This document shows positions 1-12,756 of a stretch of 64,000 nt of DNA, in pieces. The notes beneath the pieces are model-generated. The model had not been told where the DNA came from and made no database searches. It saw only the letters and a list, made by a program, of their open reading frames with translations. The stretch comes from Scolanthus callimorphus (taxonomy: Eukaryota; Cnidaria; Anthozoa; Actiniaria; Edwardsiidae), in the NCBI GenBank assembly GCA_033964015.1, contig CM066923.1, positions 7,243,978 through 7,307,977 of the forward strand. Direction: 5' to 3'. How positions within the stretch are numbered: position 1 is the stretch's first letter; every line of letters begins with the position of its first letter. The position numbers and the translations under genes are program-made.

Positions 1-214
1 GTTGGTAAAGCTATCATTATCAGTAGATCCACTAACAAGTCCATGTGGCTCATTGGTTGTTGGTATAAAGGAATCCCGTTTTATTGGGTTCCCCTCCACT
101 GATCATGGGAACAGCGGGATCAGACTATGGAGTGTAAATTAATAATGTGATTATTAAAGTTTAATTAGAGTAACCATGTTAATGCTTTGTCAAGAGTTGT
201 TAGGTGATAAGATT

Positions 215-425
215 ATAATGGTAGAGGGACTAAATACTGTAGTACAGCTACGTCAAACCTCTATTTGGTGAAAAGTTAGAATCTTAGCAGCTTTTATAGC
301 TTAAGGAGGAGATTATCTGTGAAAATTAGGTGAAAATTTATGTGGTAGAGGGACCAAATACTGCATTGCACAGCTACGTCACCTCAGCAGTGAAAAGTCA
401 AAGTGATTACTAGCAGTATTTAACA
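215..425 (+). repeat. Internal direct duplication in the unit
   Basis: Two related segments of about 80 bases, near 221 and 341, share GTAGAGGGAC, AAATACTG and CAGCTACGTCA. The pair recurs in every unit. Confidence 0.75.
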
Positions 426-913
426 GCCAACCAGCGACTTTATGCTTCTTTATGCTAAAATTTGTAGAATAGCCAAGTGAAATATAAATGTACACAATGA
501 TTGCAAATTGCAAAAAATATTTTTTATTAAATTTGTAATTAATAACTCTGAGAAGGTAGATAACAGATCAATTAAAATATGACTATCTATAAGAAAAAAG
601 TTAAATAAGAAAATTTCATTGATCTGGTAGATTAAAAATGTACTATTTACAAAATTTCATTAAAAATGTTATAAAAGATCTACTGTAGTCGATAAAAATC
701 ACATGAATACAAATTTCCATAAAAATTGACTGGTTATGATAAAATTCTAAGGAAAGGAAATTACAACAAGCTAGAATTTTGAATCTAATTGTCATGTAAT
801 ATAGAAAACTAAATGTAAATTTCTGGTTGTGACTTGAATAATTATCGTGAAAGTAAAGGTATAGCGAATGTTTAAGTAGAAATTGAAATAAGTAGGTGAA
901 AAAGAAGGTAAAA

Positions 914-1315
914 TTAAGTGTTTCTTGCAGTTCCGTTTAAAAAAAGCCATTTGTTATAATGTAAGTCGAAGTAGAACCAGATGTTAGATTTAGTGTCCAG
1001 GTTGTTGAGTATGAAGTTAATTTGTCGTTCTCTTTTATCAGTCTTTTGCGGTGTAGTCCAGTGTTGAGAAGAGAGAATCCAGGAAGAGATGGTGGAAGGA
1101 GGACAGCCATTGCCGATGAAGAAAAGGAGGAGTTTGAAGGTGTCAGTGTCGCTGGTAGGTTTTTTCCAAAAGAGTAGTCGAATGTTAGAGGGCCAGGTGT
1201 GTAGAGGGTAGAAGATGTCGCCATTGAGGAGGTCGAAGAGGGAGGAGCGTAGATGGTGGATTTGCTGACGGGAAAGTTGCAGGATGTTATGCGCTGTGAG
1301 ATCATAGTTGGCCAT
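914..1315 (-). CDS. Conserved 133-residue ORF of the tandem unit, copy 1
   Basis: This ORF starts at an ATG with reading MANYDLTAHNIL and ends LNGTARNT. I do not recognise the family. It is rich in aromatic residues and contains LLFFIGNGCPP followed by a Lys/Arg stretch and WFYFDL, which reads like a compact folded domain. It is unbroken in all four copies, unlike the longer ORF of the unit, but identical copies cannot show purifying selection. It has no signal peptide or clear membrane span. It could be an accessory ORF of a mobile element or a chance ORF. Confidence 0.4.
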   Translation of the reverse strand: MANYDLTAHNILQLSRQQIHHLRSSLFDLLNGDIFYPLHTWPSNIRLLFWKKPTSDTDTFKLLLFFIGNGCPPSTISSWILSSQHWTTPQKTDKRERQINFILNNLDTKSNIWFYFDLHYNKWLFLNGTARNT

Positions 1316-1418
1316 TGTAGTGTGGATGATAGCTGTAGAAAAATTGATTACCTGATTACCTGTGATGTATCTATCTTTGTAAATAAGGGATTTGTTTATA
1401 GTGTAATTAGATATTAAT

Positions 1419-1445
1419 ATTTATTTATTTATTTATTTATTTATA
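1419..1445 (+). repeat. TATT tetranucleotide microsatellite
   Basis: About six TTTA units, repeated at the same place in each 5.92-kb unit. Confidence 0.85.
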
Positions 1446-1944
1446 GGTACCCAAATCTGATATAGCAGACGGTGGAATAGAAGGAGAAGTAAGATGTGAG
1501 AGCGGATTATCCAACACCAAGGCTCCAATTAGTTGTGAATCTTCAGGGGCAAAGCACAACTGAGCAAGGATGTTTCTAACCTGGTACCAGGTCAATGCCC
1601 GACATCCTTGTGTTGGTTCCACAAGAAGTGAAAGACATGAGCTAAACCTAGGGTTAAATTAAAAGCTATTTTTATTAAATATAGTTAATATTATTTTTAT
1701 TAAATATAGTTAATAGTTTAATCTAGGAACGTATATTTAAGTTAAATGTTTATGCTATTTATGTTGATGCTTTTTATGCTGATAAGTTTAGGTATAAATA
1801 CGTGTATTAATTGTTATCGTACTTTTAAGAAAAGTACGAGATGTATTAAAAACCTACACTGAAACAATTTCGCATAATATATGAAGAGAATTTACCTTAT
1901 GTAGGAGAAGAAAGCGGAGTATTTGAGCAGGAGTACAGGTATAA

Positions 1945-2215
1945 GAGCTGCAAAAAATATATTACTACGGTGAAGGCAAGCTCGTAATTTTAGTGCATAA
2001 TATAACCAAGACCGCGATAATCGTAAGAGCTAAAGAATGAAAATAAATACCTTTAAAATGGAAGTAAGAATGTAGTGGCTTGATGGGTAATAGGAGTTGT
2101 GAGGAATGGGTTTGATGCTGCAAAAAATATATATACAAAATTTTACGGTGAAAATGTAACTCGTAATTTCTTGTTTATAATCTGAAAAAACCGCGATATA
2201 GTAAGAACTGTAAGA
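1945..2215 (+). repeat. Internal direct duplication in the unit
   Basis: Two diverged copies of about 95 bases, near 1947 and 2118, share GCTGCAAAAAATATAT, ACGGTGAA, CTCGTAATTT and ACCGCGATA. The pair recurs in the later units. Confidence 0.75.
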
Positions 2216-3279
2216 AATTATTAGTTTGGATGTAACAATTAGGATGTAACAATTAGGAGTGAAAATAAAATAAAACAAACTATCAACTGTCTAGGTGATG
2301 TAAATCCATCGTATTTGGAAAAAATAGATGCAACAAATTCCTGTAAAAAGGAGTTGTTTTCGCGAAAGAGGAAAAAAGCGTGAAAATAAAACTTCATTTT
2401 AGCGAGCTCTCGCGGTGTAAATATATAGAAAAATTGCAAAAAAGGAGAGCTAAGTCGCTTATAAATGGAACTGAAAGTTTACCTTTTCGATATATATGAA
2501 GTTTGAAGAATGAAGATGGTATTTTCGTAGAAAAAGAAGGAGTGGTTCAGGTGTATGTTTCTGAAATATTACGTGATCAGCGTGACGTCATATTTTTGCA
2601 TGACGCGTAATATGGCGAGTCGGCGGGACAGTGGTCAGCGGTTTTATCGTGGTGCCTGCTTTTAGCTGGTAGAACACGTTTAGTTTTCTGTAAAAAAGTT
2701 GATTTTTGAGATGAAAAGTGGATGACATGACACATTATGATATGGGAACTTGTGTTTGGCTATCAGGAGGGGAAGTTGGACTTGTTTATGGATGAAGACA
2801 GGCCATACAATGTGGGGGATCTTTCGTTCTTTACTTGACTTGAGCTTGTAATGGCGGTTGGGAGAAGGAATGGTGACGACGTATACCAAAAGTCTCGGTA
2901 GAAATCAGAAGGTATGTAATCAAAAAGGTGGACTGTTATATTTATTGCATATTGGTTTTATTGATACTTTTTAATGGGGTCTTGGAGGATGTATACATCA
3001 TAGAACGTCTTGATTTTCTGTTCTTTGTTTTTTTCTCTGCGAAAGCCATGTGGAGACGAAAGTCGGAATGTTGTAGATTATTGTAGGATGGATTATATTG
3101 ACTAAATGGAAGAGTTTAGTAGCAGTAAAATTATGAAATTGATAAATTATAGCGCCATGAGGTTAACATAATATTGCACGAGAATATAGAATTTTCGTTC
3201 TTATAAATTGGGTAATTATTACTCTAAAAATATGGAAAATATAGGAAGGTGAAATGGCAATTTTGTGCTTCCGTAAAAG

Positions 3280-4020
3280 CAATGATAACTTAAGTAGAAT
3301 TTTACGTTCTCTACATATAAGTTATAGTAATTCCGAATTAGAGCAGCTGTAAATTACTGGTACAACAATAAGCAGTAGAACTCTTCATTCTTTGAGAATA
3401 TACAGTGAAATCAAAATAGAAGTATTAAAATCAAGTACAATTTCTTGTTCTCTATGATTATGCAGTAAACTTATATAAATTACATGTAAGACTCTAGTAG
3501 TTTTCCAGGTGAGCTGTAAGTTGCAGAATATACAGGTGTGAAAAGACCATTTTAGAATGAGTAATGAAAATGTTTCGTTCTTAATAGATTTGAAGTAGGA
3601 TCAATATAATGTTTCGTTCTTAATGGATATGTACTAAGATCAAATAGAATTCCTCGTTATTCATTGATATGTAGTAATATCAGATAAAAGTAGTTGCGAG
3701 ATATCATAATAAGAGTAAGTGGAATTCTATGTTCATGCAGTAATATCAATGAGAATTCTGCATACTCTAAGGACGAGTGGAATTCCACGTTCATGCAGTA
3801 ATATCAATTAGAATTCTGGATGTAGAATGTAGCAGCAAGATTCCATAATAAGAATGATAAGTAGAATTCTTCGTTCTCTAAGCATGTGCATCATTTTAAA
3901 ATATAATTATTACGTTCTCTATGGATATGTAGTAGAAGTAGCTGATATAAAGATAAGTAGAATTCTTTGTTCTCTGTTCTCTGTAATAAGTATAATAACT
4001 TGTTCTCTATGGATACGTGT
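3280..4020 (+). repeat. Degenerate short-period repeat block
   Basis: The phrases GTAGAATTCT, CGTTCTCTA, GGATATGTAGTA and GCAGTAATATCA recur every 45-90 bases with much divergence. It looks like an old minisatellite inside the larger unit. The block recurs at about 9205-9950 and 15125-15870. Confidence 0.7.
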
Positions 4021-4164
4021 CGGCAGCAGACCAAAAGGGCTTAAGTGATTGTAAACGACGCTTCCTTCCTTATCTTTACTTATTTATAAGAAGGCTCTAA
4101 AGTGGTATAGGTTATACGGACCATGTCTCGAACATGTTTCTTCTCCAGCACCCCTAGTAGAGCC

Positions 4165-4335
4165 TGATTATCGCCTGAACCATGGTGGGTTCAGGTAATA
4201 GAGGTTATATGAATCATGTCTCAGAGTAATGCATCGATTAGATATTGTGATATTACATTTCCATTGGAACCGAACAACGTCTGGCGAAGCCAACCAACGT
4301 CTGAACCAAGGCGGGTTCAGGTAATGGGGCCTGAA
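4165..4335 (+). repeat. Paired short hairpins CTGAACC/GGTTCAG
   Basis: Two copies, near 4174 and 4300, of a perfect 7-bp stem with a 6-base loop are followed by AGGTAAT. They flank a unique stretch of about 100 bases. Each unit has the same pair. Confidence 0.65.
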
Positions 4336-4549
4336 TAAAAATAAACTAAAAAATGAAACAGAACCAGGACTTCATTTCATCAGATTTATTATAATAAATG
4401 TATTTTATAAAATACATTAATAAATAATGTATATATGACTTGCTAATACTTAAATCCCAGGAGGGATCAAGATCTAATTTCTTGCATGTCAATATTGAAG
4501 TAGATTTATGTGTAAATACCAATACTGTAGATTGATATAAAAATTCTAA

Positions 4550-4735
4550 TTAAGCAGCATAACCATAGAGTTACTTTGTCGGTTATGTAGAAATTTTAAA
4601 GAAGATATGCAATAGCATGTCAATAATAAATTTGAAACTATATCCAATGAAAAATGTAATTATTTATAGAACCTAACTAGTAAGAAGCATAACCATTAAT
4701 AGAAGATAAATTGTCGGTTATGCAGAAATTTTTAA
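4550..4735 (+). repeat. Paired short hairpins CATAACC/GGTTATG
   Basis: Two copies, near 4556 and 4687, of AGCATAACCAT, then TTGTCGGTTATG, then GAAATTTT form weak stems. They lie immediately downstream of the stop of the lysine-rich ORF, which is on the opposite strand. Confidence 0.65.
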
Positions 4736-5629
4736 TTACAAAGGAAAATTGGAAAAGAATCTAAATTTGGATTCTAATAAATTTAAAAAAAAACTAACTA
4801 TATATATTCCATAATAACGACATACTTTACAAAGTGCGGAATTGACTTCAGATTTAATAGTTTCTTTAGCGATGTTAGCATTTAGGTTAAGTGCAGTAGG
4901 AATAAAATTAGTACCTTTATTAAGTAGATCAACTAAGTTAGATGGAAATGTAATGTTAGTGAAGTTATGGATTTTATTAGCGGATTGTAGTTTAATTCTT
5001 TCTTTATGTATTAGTGAGCGACGAGTAAATTCTATTTTAGATTTAAGTTTAGAACTGGTATTAAATTTAATAAGGTTAATTCTATCTTGAATATGGGAAA
5101 TGAAATTATAATGTAAATTATTAATTTTATAAATTCTAGTACGTATATTATAACCTAAATTTGTAGATTTAATTCTAATGTCTCTAATTCTATTCTGATG
5201 TTTATTAGTTGATTCTGTAAGTATATTGTTAATTCTCTTGGTGTATTCTTCATTTTGTTGAGTAAGTTCTTGGATTTGGTTTACGAGGTCAGTGGTAGCA
5301 GAAGAGGTGGTGGTGAGAAGGCCGGAACTGTCTTTTTGAGTGGTAGAAGTGATGCAGGACTGGAGGTTGTGAAGCTTGATGTTGTTGAACTCTGTGTAGG
5401 ATGATAGGTTGTGGATTTTCTTTAGGGATTTCTTTTGTCTTTGGGTGAATGATGAAGAGTGAAGGGTAATGCGTTTCCATGTGGTGAGGTTGCGGATGGG
5501 TTTTCTGTGTATGATAGGTGTTTTCTGTGTCTTATTTTTCTTATTCTGTCTGTAGTTTCTTTTCTTTTTTCTTTTTTTCTCTTTTTTGAGGTTATACGCT
5601 TCATTCTTGTTGATGGTGGTGTCTGGCAT
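4736..5629 (-). CDS. Lysine-rich coiled-coil ORF resembling the pre-RT region of Penelope-like elements, copy 1
   Basis: The frame is open to 5749, but the ATG at 5627-5629 (MPDTTINKNEAY) is a better start because the extra N-terminus is only a hydrophobic run; this gives 297 residues. In order: a very basic stretch (KKEKKRKKKRN), a Ser/Thr-rich linker, a likely coiled coil (LVNQIQELTQQNEEYTKRIN), then a block reading KIHNFTNITFPSNLVDLLNKG and TNFIPT. That block resembles the conserved segment just upstream of the reverse transcriptase in Penelope-like elements (established pattern: NLS, LL.KG, F.PT). The frame stops soon afterwards, so no RT or GIY-YIG endonuclease follows. It may be a truncated or non-autonomous element protein. 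The family call is from motif memory only. Confidence 0.45.
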   Translation of the reverse strand: MPDTTINKNEAYNLKKEKKRKKKRNYRQNKKNKTQKTPIIHRKPIRNLTTWKRITLHSSSFTQRQKKSLKKIHNLSSYTEFNNIKLHNLQSCITSTTQKDSSGLLTTTSSATTDLVNQIQELTQQNEEYTKRINNILTESTNKHQNRIRDIRIKSTNLGYNIRTRIYKINNLHYNFISHIQDRINLIKFNTSSKLKSKIEFTRRSLIHKERIKLQSANKIHNFTNITFPSNLVDLLNKGTNFIPTALNLNANIAKETIKSEVNSALCKVCRYYGIYIVSFFLNLLESKFRFFSNFPL

Positions 5630-6836
5630 AATCTGTAAAGTGATGTTAAACTGGAAATTAATGATTGAAATATATGACTGGAAACTACTGAATATAAAAG
5701 GAAATGCTAGCAATTTGTAAAACATGATTTTATAAAACAGGATAACCATATTTTGCTGTGTAGGGAATAAAGAGCATATATAATTGCTGGTACATGGTAT
5801 ACATCCTGTGTAAATTATGTGTTAGTTTAAATGGGTGTTAAAAGAACAAATGGCAACAACCGTCCATCCAAAGAGTTGCTAGGAATTAAAGTTGTATCCC
5901 TACTGTGGATACAATACAAAGTTGTTGGTAAAGCTATCATTATCAGTAGATCCACTAACAAGTCCATGTGGCTCATTGGTTGTTGGTATAAAGGAATCCC
6001 GTTTTATTGGGTTCCCCTCCACTGATCATGGGAACAGCGGGATCAGACTATGGAGTGTAAATTAATAATGTGATTATTAAAGTTTAATTAGAGTAACCAT
6101 GTTAATGCTTTGTCAAGAGTTGTTAGGTGATAAGATTATAATGGTAGAGGGACTAAATACTGTAGTACAGCTACGTCAAACCTCTATTTGGTGAAAAGTT
6201 AGAATCTTAGCAGCTTTTATAGCTTAAGGAGGAGATTATCTGTGAAAATTAGGTGAAAATTTATGTGGTAGAGGGACCAAATACTGCATTGCACAGCTAC
6301 GTCACCTCAGCAGTGAAAAGTCAAAGTGATTACTAGCAGTATTTAACAGCCAACCAGCGACTTTATGCTTCTTTATGCTAAAATTTGTAGAATAGCCAAG
6401 TGAAATATAAATGTACACAATGATTGCAAATTGCAAAAAATATTTTTTATTAAATTTGTAATTAATAACTCTGAGAAGGTAGATAACAGATCAATTAAAA
6501 TATGACTATCTATAAGAAAAAAGTTAAATAAGAAAATTTCATTGATCTGGTAGATTAAAAATGTACTATTTACAAAATTTCATTAAAAATGTTATAAAAG
6601 ATCTACTGTAGTCGATAAAAATCACATGAATACAAATTTCCATAAAAATTGACTGGTTATGATAAAATTCTAAGGAAAGGAAATTACAACAAGCTAGAAT
6701 TTTGAATCTAATTGTCATGTAATATAGAAAACTAAATGTAAATTTCTGGTTGTGACTTGAATAATTATCGTGAAAGTAAAGGTATAGCGAATGTTTAAGT
6801 AGAAATTGAAATAAGTAGGTGAAAAAGAAGGTAAAA

Positions 6837-7238
6837 TTAAGTGTTTCTTGCAGTTCCGTTTAAAAAAAGCCATTTGTTATAATGTAAGTCGAAGTAGAAC
6901 CAGATGTTAGATTTAGTGTCCAGGTTGTTGAGTATGAAGTTAATTTGTCGTTCTCTTTTATCAGTCTTTTGCGGTGTAGTCCAGTGTTGAGAAGAGAGAA
7001 TCCAGGAAGAGATGGTGGAAGGAGGACAGCCATTGCCGATGAAGAAAAGGAGGAGTTTGAAGGTGTCAGTGTCGCTGGTAGGTTTTTTCCAAAAGAGTAG
7101 TCGAATGTTAGAGGGCCAGGTGTGTAGAGGGTAGAAGATGTCGCCATTGAGGAGGTCGAAGAGGGAGGAGCGTAGATGGTGGATTTGCTGACGGGAAAGT
7201 TGCAGGATGTTATGCGCTGTGAGATCATAGTTGGCCAT
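6837..7238 (-). CDS. Conserved 133-residue ORF, copy 2
   Basis: The translation is identical to the copy at 914-1315, one repeat period downstream, with the same start and stop. Confidence 0.4.
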   Translation of the reverse strand: MANYDLTAHNILQLSRQQIHHLRSSLFDLLNGDIFYPLHTWPSNIRLLFWKKPTSDTDTFKLLLFFIGNGCPPSTISSWILSSQHWTTPQKTDKRERQINFILNNLDTKSNIWFYFDLHYNKWLFLNGTARNT

Positions 7239-10200
7239 TGTAGTGTGGATGATAGCTGTAGAAAAATTGATTACCTGATTACCTGTGATGTATCTATCTT
7301 TGTAAATAAGGGATTTGTTTATAGTGTAATTAGATATTAATATTTATTTATTTATTTATTTATTTATAGGTACCCAAATCTGATATAGCAGACGGTGGGA
7401 ATAGAAGGAGAAGTAAGATGTGAGAGCGGATTATCCAACACCAAGGCTCCAATTAGTTGTGAATCTTCAGGGGCAAAGCACAACTGAGCAAGGATGTTTC
7501 TAACCTGGTACCAGGTCAATGCCCGACATCCTTGTGTTGGTTCCACAAGAAGTGAAAGACATGAGCTAAACCTAGGGTTAAATTAAAAGCTATTTTTATT
7601 AAATATAGTTAATATTATTTTTATTAAATATAGTTAATAGTTTAATCTAGGAACGTATATTTAAGTTAAATGTTTATGCTATTTATGTTGATGCTTTTTA
7701 TGCTGATAAGTTTAGGTATAAATACGTGTATTAATTGTTATCGTACTTTTAAGAAAAGTACGAGATGTATTAAAAACCTACACTGAAACAATTTCGCATA
7801 ATATATGAAGAGAATTTACCTTATGTAGGAGAAGAAAGCGGAGTATTTGAGCAGGAGTACAGGTATAAGAGCTGCAAAAAATATATTACTACGGTGAAGG
7901 CAAGCTCGTAATTTTAGTGCATAAATATAACCAAGACCGCGATAATCGTAAGAGCTAAAGAATGAAAATAAATACCTTTAAAATGGAAGTAAGAATGTAG
8001 TGGCTTGATGGGTAATAGGAGTTGTGAGGAATGGGTTTGATGCTGCAAAAAATATATATACAAAATTTTACGGTGAAAATGTAACTCGTAATTTCTTGTT
8101 TATAATCTGAAAAAACCGCGATATAGTAAGAACTGTAAGAAATTATTAGTTTGGATGTAACAATTAGGATGTAACAATTAGGAGTGAAAATAAAAATAAA
8201 ACAAACTATCAACTGTCTAGGTGATGTAAATCCATCGTATTTGGAAAAAATAGATGCAACAAATTCCTGTAAAAAGGAGTTGTTTTCGCGAAAGAGGAAA
8301 AAAGCGTGAAAATAAAACTTCATTTTAGCGAGCTCTCGCGGTGTAAATATATAGAAAAATTGCAAAAAAGGAGAGCTAAGTCGCTTATAAATGGAACTGA
8401 AAGTTTACCTTTTCGATATATATGAAGTTTGAAGAATGAAGATGGTATTTTCGTAGAAAAAGAAGGAGTGGTTCAGGTGTATGTTTCTGAAATATTACGT
8501 GATCAGCGTGACGTCATATTTTTGCATGACGCGTAATATGGCGAGTCGGCGGGACAGTGGTCAGCGGTTTTATCGTGGTGCCTGCTTTTAGCTGGTAGAA
8601 CACGTTTAGTTTTCTGTAAAAAAGTTGATTTTTGAGATGAAAAGTGGATGACATGACACATTATGATATGGGAACTTGTGTTTGGCTATCAGGAGGGGAA
8701 GTTGGACTTGTTTATGGATGAAGACAGGCCATACAATGTGGGGGATCTTTCGTTCTTTACTTGACTTGAGCTTGTAATGGCGGTTGGGAGAAGGAATGGT
8801 GACGACGTATACCAAAAGTCTCGGTAGAAATCAGAAGGTATGTAATCAAAAAGGTGGACTGTTATATTTATTGCATATTGGTTTTATTGATACTTTTTAA
8901 TGGGGTCTTGGAGGATGTATACATCATAGAACGTCTTGATTTTCTGTTCTTTGTTTTTTTCTCTGCGAAAGCCATGTGGAGACGAAAGTCGGAATGTTGT
9001 AGATTATTGTAGGATGGATTATATTGACTAAATGGAAGAGTTTAGTAGCAGTAAAATTATGAAATTGATAAATTATAGCGCCATGAGGTTAACATAATAT
9101 TGCACGAGAATATAGAATTTTCGTTCTTATAAATTGGGTAATTATTACTCTAAAAATATGGAAAATATAGGAAGGTGAAATGGCAATTTTGTGCTTCCGT
9201 AAAAGCAATGATAACTTAAGTAGAATTTTACGTTCTCTACATATAAGTTATAGTAATTCCGAATTAGAGCAGCTGTAAATTACTGGTACAACAATAAGCA
9301 GTAGAACTCTTCATTCTTTGAGAATATACAGTGAAATCAAAATAGAAGTATTAAAATCAAGTACAATTTCTTGTTCTCTATGATTATGCAGTAAACTTAT
9401 ATAAATTACATGTAAGACTCTAGTAGTTTTCCAGGTGAGCTGTAAGTTGCAGAATATACAGGTGTGAAAAGACCATTTTAGAATGAGTAATGAAAATGTT
9501 TCGTTCTTAATAGATTTGAAGTAGGATCAATATAATGTTTCGTTCTTAATGGATATGTACTAAGATCAAATAGAATTCCTCGTTATTCATTGATATGTAG
9601 TAATATCAGATAAAAGTAGTTGCGAGATATCATAATAAGAGTAAGTGGAATTCTATGTTCATGCAGTAATATCAATGAGAATTCTGCATACTCTAAGGAC
9701 GAGTGGAATTCCACGTTCATGCAGTAATATCAATTAGAATTCTGGATGTAGAATGTAGCAGCAAGATTCCATAATAAGAATGATAAGTAGAATTCTTCGT
9801 TCTCTAAGCATGTGCATCATTTTAAAATATAATTATTACGTTCTCTATGGATATGTAGTAGAAGTAGCTGATATAAAGATAAGTAGAATTCTTTGTTCTC
9901 TGTTCTCTGTAATAAGTATAATAACTTGTTCTCTATGGATACGTGTCGGCAGCAGACCAAAAGGGCTTAAGTGATTGTAAACGACGCTTCCTTCCTTATC
10001 TTTACTTATTTATAAGAAGGCTCTAAAGTGGTATAGGTTATACGGACCATGTCTCGAACATGTTTCTTCTCCAGCACCCCTAGTAGAGCCTGATTATCGC
10101 CTGAACCATGGTGGGTTCAGGTAATAGAGGTTATATGAATCATGTCTCAGAGTAATGCATCGATTAGATATTGTGATATTACATTTCCATTGGAACCGAA

Positions 10201-10656
10201 CAACGTCTGGCGAAGCCAACCAACGTCTGAACCAAGGCGGGTTCAGGTAATGGGGCCTGAATAAAAATAAACTAAAAAATGAAACAGAACCAGGACTTCA
10301 TTTCATCAGATTTATTATAATAAATGTATTTTATAAAATACATTAATAAATAATGTATATATGACTTGCTAATACTTAAATCCCAGGAGGGATCAAGATC
10401 TAATTTCTTGCATGTCAATATTGAAGTAGATTTATGTGTAAATACCAATACTGTAGATTGATATAAAAATTCTAATTAAGCAGCATAACCATAGAGTTAC
10501 TTTGTCGGTTATGTAGAAATTTTAAAGAAGATATGCAATAGCATGTCAATAATAAATTTGAAACTATATCCAATGAAAAATGTAATTATTTATAGAACCT
10601 AACTAGTAAGAAGCATAACCATTAATAGAAGATAAATTGTCGGTTATGCAGAAATT

Positions 10657-11550
10657 TTTAATTACAAAGGAAAATTGGAAAAGAATCTAAATTTGGATTC
10701 TAATAAATTTAAAAAACTAACTATATATATTCCATAATAACGACATACTTTACAAAGTGCGGAATTGACTTCAGATTTAATAGTTTCTTTAGCGATGTTA
10801 GCATTTAGGTTAAGTGCAGTAGGAATAAAATTAGTACCTTTATTAAGTAGATCAACTAAGTTAGATGGAAATGTAATGTTAGTGAAGTTATGGATTTTAT
10901 TAGCGGATTGTAGTTTAATTCTTTCTTTATGTATTAGTGAGCGACGAGTAAATTCTATTTTAGATTTAAGTTTAGAACTGGTATTAAATTTAATAAGGTT
11001 AATTCTATCTTGAATATGGGAAATGAAATTATAATGTAAATTATTAATTTTATAAATTCTAGTACGTATATTATAACCTAAATTTGTAGATTTAATTCTA
11101 ATGTCTCTAATTCTATTCTGATGTTTATTAGTTGATTCTGTAAGTATATTGTTAATTCTCTTGGTGTATTCTTCATTTGTTGAGTAAGTTCTTGGATTTG
11201 GTTTACGAGGTCAGTGGTAGCAGAAGAGGTGGTGGTGAGAAGGCCGGAACTGTCTTTTGAGTGGTAGAAGTGATGCAGGACTGGAGGTTGTGAAGCTTGA
11301 TGTTGTTGAACTCTGTGTAGGATGATAGGTTGTGGATTTTCTTTAGGGATTTCTTTTGTCTTTGGGTGAATGATGAAGAGTGAAGGGTAATGCGTTTCCA
11401 TGTGGTGAGGTTGCGGATGGGTTTTCTGTGTATGATAGGTGTTTTCTGTGTCTTATTTTTCTTATTCTGTCTGTAGTTTCTTTTCTTTTTTCTTTTTTTC
11501 TCTTTTTTGAGGTTATACGCTTCATTCTTGTTGATGGTGGTGTCTGGCAT
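10657..11550 (-). pseudogene. Copy 2 of the Penelope-like-region ORF, frame broken
   Basis: The same DNA as 4736-5629, but one T is missing from each of two T-runs (near 11176 and 11258), which splits the frame after the Ser/Thr-rich part. Because only homopolymer lengths differ, the break may be a consensus error. Confidence 0.5.
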
Positions 11551-12756
11551 AATCTGTAAAGTGATGTTAAACTGGAAATTAATGATTGAAATATATGACT
11601 GGAAACTACTGAATATAAAAGGAAATGCTAGCAATTTGTAAAACATGATTTTATAAAACAGGATAACCATATTTTGCTGTGTAGGGAATAAAGAGCATAT
11701 ATAATTGCTGGTACATGGTATACATCCTGTGTAAATTATGTGTTAGTTTAAATGGGTGTTAAAAGAACAAATGGCAACAACCGTCCATCCAAAGAGTTGC
11801 TAGGAATTAAAGTTGTATCCCTACTGTGGATACAATACAAAGTTGTTGGTAAAGCTATCATTATCAGTAGATCCACTAACAAGTCCATGTGGCTCATTGG
11901 TTGTTGGTATAAAGGAATCCCGTTTTATTGGGTTCCCCTCCACTGATCATGGGAACAGCGGGATCAGACTATGGAGTGTAAATTAATAATGTGATTATTA
12001 AAGTTTAATTAGAGTAACCATGTTAATGCTTTGTCAAGAGTTGTTAGGTGATAAGATTATAATGGTAGAGGGACTAAATACTGTAGTACAGCTACGTCAA
12101 ACCTCTATTTGGTGAAAAGTTAGAATCTTAGCAGCTTTTATAGCTTAAGGAGGAGATTATCTGTGAAAATTAGGTGAAAATTTATGTGGTAGAGGGACCA
12201 AATACTGCATTGCACAGCTACGTCACCTCAGCAGTGAAAAGTCAAAGTGATTACTAGCAGTATTTAACAGCCAACCAGCGACTTTATGCTTCTTTATGCT
12301 AAAATTTGTAGAATAGCCAAGTGAAATATAAATGTACACAATGATTGCAAATTGCAAAAAATATTTTTTATTAAATTTGTAATTAATAACTCTGAGAAGG
12401 TAGATAACAGATCAATTAAAATATGACTATCTATAAGAAAAAAGTTAAATAAGAAAATTTCATTGATCTGGTAGATTAAAAATGTACTATTTACAAAATT
12501 TCATTAAAATGTTATAAAAGATCTACTGTAGTCGATAAAAATCACATGAATACAAATTTCCATAAAAATTGACTGGTTATGATAAAATTCTAAGGAAAGG
12601 AAATTACAACAAGCTAGAATTTTGAATCTAATTGTCATGTAATATAGAAAACTAAATGTAAATTTCTGGTTGTGACTTGAATAATTATCGTGAAAGTAAA
12701 GGTATAGCGAATGTTTAAGTAGAAATTGAAATAAGTAGGTGAAAAAGAAGGTAAAA

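Noticed and set aside
937..1305. 122-residue frame overlapping the 133-residue ORF on the same strand
   Set aside because: It is Ser/Thr/Pro-rich low-complexity composition typical of an alternate-frame shadow. The other frame looks more protein-like.
2030..2889. Several 60-136 residue minus-strand frames in the array, including one at 2680-2889
   Set aside because: Composition mirrors AT-rich DNA, one frame changes between copies through homopolymer shifts, and no motif is seen. The 69-residue frame at 2680-2889 is stable but too short to support.
3850..4100. Possible U6 or other small RNA gene near the GTCGGCAGCAGACC phrase
   Set aside because: It lacks the rest of the U6 sequence and any polymerase III terminator arrangement.
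4370..4400. CTGATGA on the minus strand as a hammerhead ribozyme core, expected near Penelope-like elements
   Set aside because: No GAAAC partner and no stem II/III pairing could be found nearby.
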